Positions 12,352 to 24,621 of a stretch of 64,000 nucleotides of DNA are shown here, one piece after another. The DNA is from Tetrahymena thermophila SB210 (Eukaryota; Ciliophora; Oligohymenophorea; Hymenostomatida; Tetrahymenidae). The notes beneath the pieces were generated by a model that saw only the letters and a program-made list of their open reading frames with translations, made no database searches and was not told where the DNA came from. A program made the translations under genes and the position numbers. Every line of letters begins with the position of its first letter. Within the stretch, counting starts at the first letter, position 1. The stretch is taken from the NCBI RefSeq assembly GCF_000189635.1, contig NW_002476317.1:496001-560000 (forward strand). Reading direction: 5' to 3'.

Positions 12352-14277
12352 ATGAATAGCAGTTCAAGTAGTGGAAGTATTAATGATAGTTAGCAAGTGT
12401 TGCATATTCGTTCAGATGTATTCGAGCATGCTGTATTTCCAACACCTGCTAAATTAACTCTGATCAATTTAGTACATTTATTTGGAAGTTTGAACTAAGT
12501 GGCGAATAAAGAAAAAAAAATAACTCTTGAATAATTTAAGGAGCACATATAAAAACATACTAGCAACATTAATGAAAAGGATGCAGAAATTTATTTTTTA
12601 ACTTATAAAATGGTAACTGAAGATGATGTTAGTTTTGTAATTTAAGCAGCGAAAAAATAATCAACTAGTTCAACAGTTTAGCAATAATAGAATTAAATGC
12701 CTATATTATATGCTGATGTGAGAGGTTTGGCTGTATTCTTCTTCTTATAGCTTTTTAGTATTTCTGCAAGAAATTAATTTTCTATGGATTTTAGAAAGAG
12801 CGAATTTAATACTCACTTTAATGAAGGTTTTAGGGGAAATTTATCTCATAATTTTTCTCCTCTAAATTCACCTCGTTCAAAGACAACAAGGACAACTCCT
12901 TAATTCTCTTCTGAATAGCAATAAGCAATTTATTATATCAGATACAATATAAAGACAATACTAAAGTTGTTAAGTAATGATATAGACAATGAGGATTGCT
13001 CTCTCAAAGCTCAAGATTTTAATGTTTTACAACTTATTTTAAAGCCAGATATCAGCTAACTTAATAAAATTACATTACCATCTTAATTTTAGGCATCTAA
13101 GCTTGCCTAGCTCAACTTACCTCCTACCTTGTCATAATATTCAGGAAAATTCAATAAAGAAGATAAAGTACATATGAATACACTCTCCGAATATATTTCT
13201 TCATCTATTTCTATGAATGAACAAGCAAGTAAAATAATATAATATATATATATATATTAGAGATAATTTTTAATTTCTGACTAGTAATCATATTAAAATG
13301 TCATAAAAATATTTAATTCAAATATATCAGTGAAATTAAAAATGAAAGATAATCAATTCATATAGATAAATTATTTTAGAACAATCATTCTCTTTAGAAA
13401 AATATTCTAAATTAACCCAATTTTTAAAATAAAAGTTGATGTAATATATATCCAAGGACTCACTAAAAGTGTCATGTGCAAAGATGAAAAATTCTGTGCA
13501 GGCCAAGATTTAAGAATATTAAATTGTGAAGATTCTTACATATATATAGATGCAGCAGTTTAAAGTCTTTCAGTTACAAATTGTACAAACACAACAATTT
13601 TTATTTCAGCAGTTAATAAAATATGCACAATTGACAAATCAGAAAATTTAACAATTACTGTGGCAAGTAACTTTCTGAGAATAGGCAATACCATAGACTC
13701 CACAGTTTATTATTATGGTAGCTATTATCCCGTTTTGTATGGTGACAATCGTTCTGTAACATTAGCTCCTAATAATGCTAACTATTTAGACCTGTTTGAA
13801 AGAATGAAATAAGCTAAAATCCCTCTTAACTATAAAAGTAGCCTTAATTTTGCTTCTCCAATTGTAATGAATTAAAACTAAGCCATGAGCTATACTGTCT
13901 TACCAACAAAAGAATTCTTCCCAATAAATTTACCTCCTTAATTCAAGCCCGTTAGCCATAGTTAAGTTTAAACATTCGAATAGATCCTTTCTCCATAGTT
14001 TGAAAAATATTTGATAGATTAAAAAAATAATCAATAAGAATCAGTTTCTACTAATATGATCATTCCTTTACTAGCTCCAAACGACTATCGTGACTAAGTC
14101 ATTCAAAGATTTAAACTCTATACCGATTACTAAACCATGTTAAAAAATTCTGGACTCTCAGATTCTCAGTCTAAAATGCTCTAAAGTGCCATATAAGGTT
14201 ATTTCAGAGAATGGATGGTTTAAACTGGCTAAATCAAACCTATTTCTGATCTTGTAAAAATGATTAATCAAGATTGA
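12352..14277 (+). CDS. TBCC domain-containing protein, TBCCD1-like
   Basis: One open frame of 641 aa runs to TGA with no intron needed, though an AT-rich patch near 13229-13420 could hide one. Residues about 360-480 form the tubulin-cofactor-C/CAP beta-helix. Repeated short strands include LRILNCEDSYIYIDAAVQ, TNCTNTTIFISAV and TITVASNFLRIGN. YPVLYGDNRSVTLAPNNANY follows; this GDNRS..LAP..A.Y block is characteristic of TBCCD1. Human TBCCD1 is about 557 aa, and this one has Ser/Gln-rich insertions. In animals and green algae TBCCD1 acts at centrosomes or basal bodies, in organelle positioning. A basal-body role here is inference. Confidence in the family is high. Confidence 0.88.
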
Positions 14278-16496
14278 TCAAATAAAAAAAGTTTGTTAAT
14301 ATCTTTAAAAGTTATCCTAATTCGTATTATGTTAATTTATGTGAGTAATTTCTCTAATTAAAACTAAAATGAGAAAAAATTCTCTTGTATCTTAAATAAA
14401 AATCTTTTTAATTTTTGAAAAATAATCTAGGATTAATCAATATTTTTCTAAATTTGATTCTCGGTTTTATGCTTATTTTAAGCAAATTACCCAAACAGAA
14501 AATTATAACAAAATTTATTTATGAATTAATTTGATTTAAATCAACAAATAGATAGTTTAAATAAGCCTAAAATATATTGATAATTATATTAAAATAAAAC
14601 AAAAAGTAAATGATCTTAACAAGTTAGATGATTTTATTTTTTGTTATGAACATTAATAATAAAATAGAATAAAAAATATTTATTTCTGTGTTTTTAATAA
14701 AATATCAGTAAATTCTTTTTTTTAAAAATTGTTGAAATTTTTATTTTTTCTAAGAAAATTATATCTCAATTTGGATTATCTTTTGAATTTAACCAAAAAT
14801 GAAAGATCAAAAATGTTTTACAAGATGTAAAAATTTAATAAAATTAGCTTCCTTTAGGTATAATTTAAACTTTTAATACTAAAAAAAGAATCAATAAAAT
14901 TGATTAGTGTAAAGCAACTATTACTATTATTATTTACTAATTTGTAATACGTCATATCCTTAAATAACATTTTACTAAAATAATTTTAAAGTAAATTCTT
15001 TGTGACTGAAGTAGCTAAATTTTTTTTCATAACAAAATGAAAAAAAAAATTATTTATTGATTTTAAGGTTATAGTTTAGTTTACATAAGGAAAAATCTAG
15101 GTGTGTGTTTATATTTTTGTATGAACAAGCTAAAATATTTAAATGTATTGATTTTTTTTAGAATCAAAAGTAATGCTTCTAAGAGTATCATTCATAGAAT
15201 TTTGATATTCTAATTAACAATTTTTTTCATAATATTGAAAAAGTTTTTGATAAATATTTTTTTAGACTGAGTATCTTTAAATTATTTACAAAATATTTGT
15301 TTTAAGAATGTTCTAAAATAATCAAGAATATTATTGTTAAACTAATATCCTTATTAAATTATTTGAATATTTTTTATAAATATATATATTACATAATAAT
15401 TATATAACTATTGAATAATTACATTATTTATTTCTAAAATTTTTGATTTATAATTAATAATTTTAAATAAAGATATTATTTTATAATAATAATTAGAATA
15501 AAATAAATATTTAAATAAGTTCGTTTCTTGAACAAGTAAAATATAGCTTTATGAATTTAATTTAACACAACTTAATACATAGCTATTAAAATATTTGTAA
15601 TGAGTTAGTCAATCTAAATAACTCTTTAAAAATTCTCTTCAGAAATTGAGTTAAATAAATTTATTGATTTCTTAAAAAAATAGAACTCATAGCCTATTAT
15701 CAATAATAATGTTTAAATTTATTAATTTAGAACTCATAATTTCTTACATTTTTATTATTTGAATAATGCTGATTCTATTTTATTTAATATTCTTGTTTTT
15801 AAATTTATTTCTTTTTTTATTTGTTCTATTAAATTCTTTTAAGTATGAATTTAAATTTGAAGTTTTTAGGGATATATACCCATCCTTTGATAAATTTATA
15901 TATATATATAGAGTTAGTTTAAAATTTATATTTTATATTTTTAGAAAAAAGACAGATTTTATGAACTCAATAAACTTTTAATATGCTTCAACTATTATTA
16001 AATATTTTAAAAGTATTGACATTTAGTAGAAAATCGAATATAAATTTTATTTTACATAAAATTCTTTTCAGCTTACTAACAATTATTTGTGTTTATTTTA
16101 CTTGTTTGTCTTAGAAATTTTAAATTTAATATGGGTTTTTATGTATGTCATAAAGACAAATTGAGAATATATGAGTTGAATATTTTTATTGTTTTACTTT
16201 TAACTAAAAACAGAAATAATGAATTAATTAGAGAAGTAGAAGGTACTACTACTATTAAGAATGAAGTTGTAATATAGATCTATAAGGGGAAAGATTTTGT
16301 ATTTTGAATTTATTTCCGTAGAAAAAAATCTAATGAAAATAAATAAATAAAAAAGCATTCAGTCGATGAAGTACTCTATTAAATTATTAATTAATTATAT
16401 GATGATTTTTACAAATTACTTTAAATAGAAATATTTATCAAAAAAAAATTTGATAAAAATACACACACAAATAGAACTAATAAAAAGCAAACAGAA
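14278..16496. other. Intergenic, mostly featureless
   Basis: A 2.2-kb gap of very AT-rich DNA. It holds one hydrophobic open frame (listed separately at 15766-16164) and otherwise nothing gene-like. Confidence 0.5.
15766..16164 (+). CDS. Doubtful hydrophobic ORF, 132 aa
   Basis: With TAA/TAG read as Gln, an ATG-to-TGA frame of 132 codons encodes a Phe/Leu/Ile-rich N-terminus resembling a membrane segment and a second hydrophobic stretch near the C-terminus. T-rich DNA produces such frames by chance, because TTT, TTA and ATT dominate. There is no motif, splice signal or composition step to support it. More likely spurious than real. Confidence 0.2.
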
Positions 16497-19400
16497 ATGT
16501 CAACTTCAACAGAAAGAAAATAAAACTATTTATATGATGAAATTATAGGTCAAGGATTCGATGCAGAAGTGTTTATGAACTATATGGCAGAAGCAAAAGA
16601 AGGTGATTTCCTACATTTATTTTTTAGCATTAAATAAATAGTCATTTGGAAATTATTTTCTAAATGAAATAGAAGTACAAAAATAAATAAAGATTTAATG
16701 CTAATTTCTTTATTGAAATATTTAACACTTTTAAATTATGATTATATTAGATGGTACAAATATTGAGAGATGGACAATGGCCGAATTAGTCAATGTAAGA
16801 TTTTTTACATTTCATAGATTTTATTTATGCCTTAATAAATTAAATTTATTGATTTAAAATTATTTTTAAAGATAGTAAGTGAATTCAAGGATAAGTATTC
16901 TAACTCATAGCTTTAGCAAGAAAATAACAATGCAAATGATTATAATAGTTAAGTTCATTAGCCATAATAGAATTATGATACCAATAATCCTTACGGATAT
17001 GATAATTAATACAGCGCTGCTGCATCTACTATAAATCATGAGAAGCCTTAAGTACATGAGGAACCACAATTTGAGAAAAAACAAAGTGATAATAAATAAA
17101 CTGATTTGAAATTTGGAGGATTTTAATAAGATTTTAATTAGTAAAGTCTTAATTAATAAAATATTTAATAATAGAGTTCAGTAAACATGTAGACATCTTA
17201 AAATTATAGTTTTCAGCAAAGTTAGGTTTAAGCAAAATAAAATTAATAAGAAGCAGCAATCAAGCCTAATACCGGATCCTAAAATATTAAGAATAATGAA
17301 ATTAATTAATAACCTTAATAGCCTTTAAATGATATGAACGCGAGCAAAAATAAACCTTAATTTTCTGAAACAATACAATTTGACCCTGGTTTGAGCAGCT
17401 TGATTAAAGCCTCTGATCCATTTTAAAATTTTAATAGCTCATAAAAAAGCAATATGCCAACCCAAAATTTTGAAAACAGTCATATCTGGAGTAATCCCTT
17501 AGGAAACAATATCCAAAGTAGCAATAATAATTGGACTGCAACATCTTAGTCAGATCCATTTGCAATGATTAGTACAGGGAAAACTTAAGATCCTTTTGCT
17601 ATGGTTAATTAAGGAAATAATTAAGATCCTTTTGCTATGTTCCAATCAACAACTAATACAGTAAGTTCATAAAACTAATCTGATAAAAATGATCCATTCA
17701 GTAGTTTTTATTAACCTCAAACAGCATAAAAATAGTAATAATAGCCATAAAAAATACCTTCATAACCCCCAGCACCTGTTCACTAAAATCCTTAAACACA
17801 AAAAACAAATGATATTGATATAGAAGATTTTTTATTTGGTGGAATAGGTAGTAATAATAAAGCACAAAAACCAAATCCACAAATAAATGTTTAAACAGCT
17901 GTAGCTGCTCCAGTAGTTGCAGCAGTAGGAGTCAAAGCTATAAATAATAATATTAGTAATAATAATAGCAATATTCAATAGGTTTAGGATTAGTCTAAAA
18001 ATAAGTAAGCTGCTTAATAAGTTAGTTCTGCTGCATAGAAATAACCTTAAAAATAAACAAATTAAAATCAAGATTTAACTTCTCAAATAAAAGAACCTGT
18101 ACCAAACAGCAATAAGAATAGTGAAGAAAAATACAAAACAGAAAAAGCATGTAAAAAGAGCGTTTAAACAGTTGTTGGTGTAAAGCCTGAAGTCGTAGTT
18201 TCGATAGTAGAGCATGAAATAGTTCAAGGATCTTTGTTCAGTATTGGAGGAAGTAATTTAGCTATCTATCATGTTAAGACAATGCCTTTTAACTGGACAG
18301 TTAAAAGAAAATAAAATGATTTCATTTGGCTTAGAAATATTCTAATAAAAATGTATCCAGGTATACCTATTCCTCCACTTCCTGGAAAGACAATGAAGTC
18401 CCTCGATGATAAGCTTGTCTAAAGGAGAAAAGGATATTTTGAAAGTTTCCTATATGAGATTTTATCTTAGCCTGATCTTAAGTCTTCTAAATTTATAACA
18501 GATTTCCTTTCCATAGGCGATGATAAAATATTTAAACAGAGAATAAAAGAAACAGAAAAATGCAATCGTCCTAAAAATTTAAACGAAATAGAAACAACTT
18601 CAGGAAAAGTATAAAAAAATTTTTTTAAATATATTTTTAAAAAATCATTTTTTTTTTGGAAATATTTTAGATCTATTTAAACAAAAATCCTGAGTGCAAC
18701 AATCATTCTTAAATAATATCAGAATACTTTACTGAAAATGATTAGTGCTATGAAAAGTTGAAAAAACTCTCCAAATAGTTAATGGATGCTTATGGTCATG
18801 TAGGAGGTATTCTACATTAAATGGGTGATACTTTTGCTCAGCTTCACACAAATGTTGTAACATACGATTAAAAAGCTATGCAATCTTCTTAGGTAATTTA
18901 TTTAGCATTTTTATTTTTTTGTTTAAAATTTATTAACTAACTTCATCTAAAATAAAGATTAAGGAATTAGAAGAAACATACAAAATAATGAATAATATGT
19001 GTGTAATGCAAGCGAATTCCTTTTCAGATCAAATTAAAATTTTCTAAAATCACTTTTATAATTTCTTCAAATTCCACAAAGACAATCTCACAGGATTAAA
19101 AGAAGTTGTAAAGACAAGAAATGAGTTGAACTAAATCCTTGCTAAAAAAGGTAGATTTATTATAGAGATTGATGAGCTTTTTGTTTACATATATTATCAA
19201 ATATAAAATAGATTCAAATGAAAGTAGTTTTTCAAATATCTTTAGATCATCAAAGGAGGCAGTTTACCATCCCTCAAAAGTGAACAAAAATTTTAAACAA
19301 ATATTTAAACTCAAAAAATAATATATTATCAAAAAAGATATTGAAAGAATTGGATGAGTAAGTAGGCTACTATAATGAGATGATGCTGCTTGGAACTCGA

Positions 19401-19745
19401 AAAATATTACATAATCGTGCTAATACTTATTCAAAGCATTTTATGACGTACTGCAATTTACAAAAATCTATTGTTGCAGAAGTATTTTTTTATTTATATT
19501 TCTTCTTTTTATTTAAATTTTTATCGTTAAATTTTATTTAGATATTAATAAACAAATATTTTACTATTTTTATTTTCAATTCATGCTTATTTTTAATATT
19601 TTGTTATGATGTTTTTATAATAATCTATAACATAAATTTAACTTAGATGGGCACTGTTTGGCAGGATATTTCAGATCATTTTAATAATGTTTTGAAAAAT
19701 GAAATTGGAAAGAAGAAAATAGAAATAATGAAAAAAGTAAATTGA
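16497..19745 (+). CDS. Sorting nexin: PX plus BAR-like domain, DPF-rich linker
   Basis: Exons: 16497-16602, 16751-16794, 16872-18608, 18671-18892, 18958-19150, 19212-19279, 19338-19481, 19647-19745 (870 aa). Residues 1-55 are helical. Residues 60-490 are Q/N-rich with five DPF tripeptides: DPFQNF, DPFAM three times, DPFSSF. DPF is the classical peptide bound by the AP-2 alpha appendage. The PX domain (about 500-615) has FNWTVKRKQNDFIWLRNIL, the proline loop PGIPIPPLPGKT, and QRRKGYFESFL. The remainder is alpha-helical and fits a BAR-like dimer domain. Expected role: PI3P-binding membrane sorting or endocytosis. The 58-nt intron 19280-19337 starts GTGAAC, so that donor is the least sure; other junctions read well. 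Confidence 0.85.
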
Positions 19746-20975
19746 AATTATTAAGTGGCAGTTAATAATCTCAATTTTTATTTATTATAATATATCCAAA
19801 AGAAAAATTATTAAAATAATATTTTATATATTCTTGAGTATATATATACATTCTTCATTTTACATATTTCTTTGTTGTAAAATTATATCTATTTATTTTA
19901 TTATTTGATTAATCCTTTTAAATCCAAGACATATTTGTTTCAGTAGAGAGTTTTAAATACCATTTTAGAATGGTCTTCACTTAAAAAACTGTTTCATATA
20001 CTTGATATTTCTATCGCGCTGGTTCTGGATTAAAAAACTATTCAGCAAAACTCTACTACTTTTAAAATAGTCTGATAGCATTTTCTTTTTTACTATTGTT
20101 AAAAGATTAATTAATATCTTTTCTTTTAATTAATAACTATATTTTTTTTTTACGCTAATTTTCATAAATTAAGAAATATTAATAATATTGTTAGTTATTT
20201 TCAATAAAAAATTTAACGAACTTAATTTATAAAACCTCTCAACCTAAACAAGAACCACAAAATTTAATTAAAATTTATTTACTTTTGAAAAATTTATTAA
20301 ACTTCATACATAATAGAATTAATATTAAATTGATTTTTAAAAAAATTATTTTAATTAATTTTTTTTTAATAAATAAAAAAATATAAATTTTATTTTAAAT
20401 TCTCCTTGGTAATTGGGATATTTATTTTTAATATTTTATTTCAAATAATGTTGAGAATTATAATAAAGAATTAAGATTTTATAAAGATACAAAATTGTTG
20501 GATATTTTTGAAGGCAAAATAGTAAAAACTGAGAAAAATCAGCTTATCGCTGTATAATGCGAGCTTTGATTGATTTTTTGGGTAATATTTATTGATAGAA
20601 ATTTTTTTTAGCTTTCTTTTTTATAGTTTGCAAGAAATTTGTAATTTTAATTTTTTCATGAATCAATAATAATATAAATTTTATACTTTTTATTTATATT
20701 TCGATTATTTGTTTGTTTGTTAAATAAGTTGAGATTGAAAGTCTCAACTTGATATATGATTTATATAATTTTAAGAACAAGACATAAATATAAGAATGAA
20801 GTATCTCGAGAATGTTGCAATATGTTAGATTTGTTAGTTTAAATAAAAAATTAACAAGTATGAAACAAAAAAACATATTTTATATATTTTCGAAATAATA
20901 TTATGTTCACATTGTTTAAATATTTACTTTTTACTAATTGTTCGGTATAGTACTTATTTATAAAAGTTATCAAAA
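19746..20975. other. Intergenic between convergent genes; holds a structured element
   Basis: A 1.2-kb AT-rich region. The only non-random structure I see is the hairpin at 20537-20571 with the Sm-like string after it, listed separately. Confidence 0.5.
20537..20582 (+). ncRNA. Hairpin followed by Sm-like site, possible small RNA
   Basis: An interrupted stem pairs AATC-AGCT-(TAT)-CGC with GCG-AGCT-(TT)-GATT around an 8-nt loop: 11 pairs, in DNA otherwise almost free of G and C. It is followed at once by ATTTTTTGG (20573-20581), which matches the Sm-binding consensus of spliceosomal snRNAs. No strong 3' terminal hairpin is visible, and I recognise no U1, U2, U4 or U5 core sequence upstream. 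It is a candidate only, and the strand is assumed from the Sm-like string. Confidence 0.25.
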
Positions 20976-23501
20976 TCACTTTTTGGTAGTTTTTTTAGCA
21001 TCCTTAACAGCGGGAGCAGGGGTAGTAGTCTTAGCAGCTTGGGTCTTAGGGGCAACCTTGGTAGCAGCAGGGGTGGCCTTGGTAGCAGCAGGGGTGGTCT
21101 TAGCAGCCTTAGGATCAACCTTCTTAGGGGCTTCAACCTTCTTGGGAGCTTCAACAACGGGAGCGCTGGCAGCGTGAGCCTTAGCAGCTCTTTGCTTCTT
21201 CCATTCACTTAAGAACTTTTCGTATTCTTCCTTAGCAGCGTTAGTCTTAACGTATCTTTGGGTCTTTTCAGCCTATTATTAAGAATATTAAGTTAATTTA
21301 AATTAACTAGATAGATGTTTGTAAGTTTTACCTTGTAAACCTTCTTTCTGAGGATTCTTTCAGGGGTAATAAGTCTTTGGATCTTGGGGCATTTTGTTCT
21401 ATCCTTACCCTTGGCAGTCTTGAAGGTTCTTCTGATGACGGACTTCTTGATGAGAATGGGATCATCTTCCTTCTTCAAGCCGAACAACTTCTTGATGTTG
21501 TTAGCTCTCTTGGGACCAAGCTTTCTGGGTAAAGTAACAGTGGTAAGACCTAAATTAGATAAAATAAGTTAATTTTAATTTTTTTATAGAGAGAAAGAAA
21601 TTTATAAAAATCAATGAATTAATTGTCTTGGATATTAAATTTAATTGTGAGTATGTGACTGAATGAGTCTCTTTAATGATAATTTTTGAGTAAGTTAGCA
21701 TCTTACTGTGCAATTTAATCAAATCATAGTATAGATCACTAAATTATTTTTAAGTTTTAGTTACTTATCCAGTATAATTAATAGCAAGCTATACATATTT
21801 AAGCTAATTCATTTAATCTTTTGTATATTTTAGTGCAAACATTAATTAATTTACATTAAATATCTAAATTTACTTAAAATAAGCATTTAGAATATTATTG
21901 TAATTATGTTGATTGTTTGATTTAAGATACCTCCAGCTGTCTATTTATCTAGCTGTAAATAGAATAAATGCATTTATTTATTAATTAGCTCTTATAAAAC
22001 AGAAGTATTTGAAACAGAAAATTAATTAATTTATTGATCATATTGATTGGTTAATTATACAAATGAATGATTTCTAAACTTTGAGGGAAACTAAATACTT
22101 TTGCTATCTTTAATTTTGAGAGCTATTAATTGGTTAATAGATTGATTTATTTATTTAGATTATTGCTTTCACTCTAAGCTAATTTTGTCCTTAGTTTTGA
22201 TACTAATTAATATTTGAAACCTATAGTGGATAGATAGTTAGATAGATATCTTACTATTCATTTTCAAGCAAAGAATTGACAAAAAAAATAGATATTTGAA
22301 CTTTTGACTTATTTTGAGTTAATAATAATATATTATCTATTCGTTTTTACTTTAAAAAGTATTATCCTACCTACCTATCTACTATTTCTCTAATATTTCA
22401 ATTAAAATCATAGTTTTCTTCAAAAAGAACTAAATCTACTAAAGAAACTGAGAAAATGCTTAAATTGACTATCATAGAAAAGACATTCACAATTACATCA
22501 ATCAATTAAATAAATATATCCAAGAGCAATAAAACATCTATATTTTATAATTTTATTTACCGTCGATTTCAGCAACACCCTTCTTGACGATTTGAAGAGC
22601 AAGAACTCTCATATCGGGACCAACGATGCAACCTCTGACAGACTTTCTCTTTCTGAAACCAGATCTTCTGCTGGTGAAGCAAGAGTGACCTTCACTGAGA
22701 AGGAGTCTAACTCTACCTCTGACCATGACACCTTGCTTCATGGGGAAACCGTCCTTATCGTTACCACCAGCAATCTTGAAGACGTATCCCTTGAATTCGT
22801 CACCCAAGGTATCACCTTCGACTTCTTGACCCATCTTCTTGTCCATGAAGATGTTGCTATATATAAAAGAAAAATTGTTAGTTATTCTTAAAATATAATT
22901 AGAGTGTTTCAGAATATAATTTATATCCGAATGAAATCAAAATAGCTTCATCATCATCATTATATTTCAATATCTTTGTTGGTAGGAAAATGATAGAATT
23001 TAGCGTTATTCAAAATCTCAGCTTCCTATTTGGCATCAAAATTCAAATACTGCTCAAAATTAATATTCTTCCCTCTAAAAATTGTTAGCTAAAATTATGC
23101 TGAGAAAACCTATTAAAAATAAATTCTACTGATACAGACTTTCCTCAAAATCATTTTTTACCACTTTAATTCTTTTAGAATTCTAAATATTCGCTAAAAC
23201 CATTTTCCTTTTTTTAGTGTGTTTCTTGCAAAAAATATTGCTGAAGGAATGTGAGATAAATGATGATGATGAAAACAAACAATTGATTAATTATGATAAT
23301 ATCTTTACCATTTCTTGTCGTCGTCGATTTCGATGCACTTTTGAGCACCAGTGAGAGGATAACTAATGTTGAACTATTTTTTAATAAAATAGAATATGTT
23401 AAAACAGATAGGATTTTGGATTATAATATATTTTTGTTATTCTATTATTAGAATTATATTATAAATTCTGCTTCAAAACAAAGAAAAAAAATTACTTTCA
23501 T
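20976..23501 (-). CDS. RPS6: 40S ribosomal protein eS6
   Basis: Exons: 23496-23501 (only ATG AAA), 23309-23373, 22561-22856, 21332-21549, 20976-21272, giving 293 aa. Introns are 122, 452, 1011 and 59 nt. The start [19 protein letters not shown] and the core [42 protein letters not shown] and [13 protein letters not shown] are unmistakable eS6. Codon use is far less AT-biased than in neighbours, as expected for a highly expressed gene. The C-terminus is an Ala/Lys/Pro/Thr-rich tail of about 70 residues with repeated TPAATK units. It replaces the RRLSS phosphorylation cluster of animal eS6. Function: structural protein of the small ribosomal subunit. Confidence 0.97.
21550..22560 (-). other. 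1011-nt intron 3 of the eS6 gene
   Basis: By far the longest intron in the window. It joins EIDG to LTTVTLPRK. It includes GATA/TAGATAGATAG runs near 22220-22250. I searched by eye for C/D box pairs and found none convincing. Confidence 0.8.
22905..22965 (-). ncRNA. Weak C/D snoRNA-like element in eS6 intron 2
   Basis: On the gene strand an ATGATGATGATGA run (C-box-like) is followed about 35 nt later by CTGA (D-box-like) inside the 452-nt intron. Ribosomal protein introns often host snoRNAs. The spacing is short and no terminal stem is evident, so this is only a hint. Confidence 0.15.
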
Positions 23502-24621
23502 TTCTGCTTTATATGTATATCTTGACTTTCTATTTTTAATTTCTTTATTAATTTTCTTTAATCTTTTCTCTGTTTTTATCCTTCCTTTAGTATTGACCTA
23601 GTTTTAATTTTCTCCCAATTCATGATTAATTAGATCTCTCCCCACAATATTGAATTAAAAATATATCTTTTTATCTTTTCTTGTTTTTATTCTTCTTTTT
23701 CAAAATTAGTCCTTTTCATTCATTTTTTGTTATCCACTTTATTCTTCTCTCATTCATTTTATTATTTCTTCATTTATTCATATCAATCATTTCATTTTCT
23801 ATTTATTTATCTCATTCACAGCTTCATATATTTTGATTGATTAATTGATTGATTGTATATATATTAAACATATTTATATGCAAAGGCATGCAATAAGTCA
23901 GTCACTTGAGTTGATTATTTTTTGAGCTACTTGCTTGCTTATATTAATGCAAGCTTTGCAACCTATCTTTTTATTTTTTATTTATCTTTATTCCAATAAT
24001 TTGTTTAAATAAATTATTTTGTAAATACTTGTTTGGAAAAGCAAAAACAGATGTACATTATTAAATAAAAACAAAGCAATAAATAAATAATTAAGTAAAA
24101 TAAATTTTAAAATTATTTTTTCACTTTTAAAATAATTTTTATTTTTTGAAATTACGAATAGTTAAAATAAGGTCTAGTCTTATTAATTAAATTTATTTTA
24201 TTAATATTATAGTTTCATTCAATTCTTTAAAATTTCTTTTATTATTTCAAATATAAATTAAAAATTATAAATATTTCTCATACAAACATTTTTTTATTTT
24301 AATTTTAAATTTTTCATTATTATTATTAAATATCTTAATAAATTAATAGATAATATAAAAGTGTTAGATTTAGTTTGTTAAATTAATAAAATAATCTTTA
24401 AATGCCTAGATTTCAATTTCAAAAAAATTAATACTGAAAAATTAAAAAATTTAATGTTTTACAAATTTTATAAGCAAATTTTTGCTTTTTAATATATAAA
24501 TAAAAGATTTAAAATATTTTATCATAGCCTTAATTAAATAACTATATTAAAAATAATATAAAAAGGTCAAGAATTAATACAAAAAAAAATATAAATTTAC
24601 TAAAAAATCTTAAAAATAATT
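23502..24621. other. Intergenic upstream of eS6
   Basis: A 1.1-kb AT-rich region containing the eS6 promoter and the 3' flank of the kinase gene. It has CTTTTTC/TTTATTC pyrimidine-rich stretches near 23560-23800 and a short TGATTGATTAATTGATTG repeat near 23838. No gene is seen. Confidence 0.5.

Noticed and set aside
13229..13420. Possible intron in the TBCCD1-like gene
   Set aside because: No GT-AG pair there has a length that keeps the frame, while the uninterrupted frame is open throughout, so I kept it as coding.
16089..16277. Short plus-strand frame in the 14.3-16.5 kb gap
   Set aside because: It lacks an ATG at its start, overlaps another doubtful frame, and shows no coding signature.
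20010..20060. GGTTCTGGATT resembling a tRNA B box
   Set aside because: No A box, acceptor stem or cloverleaf can be built around it.
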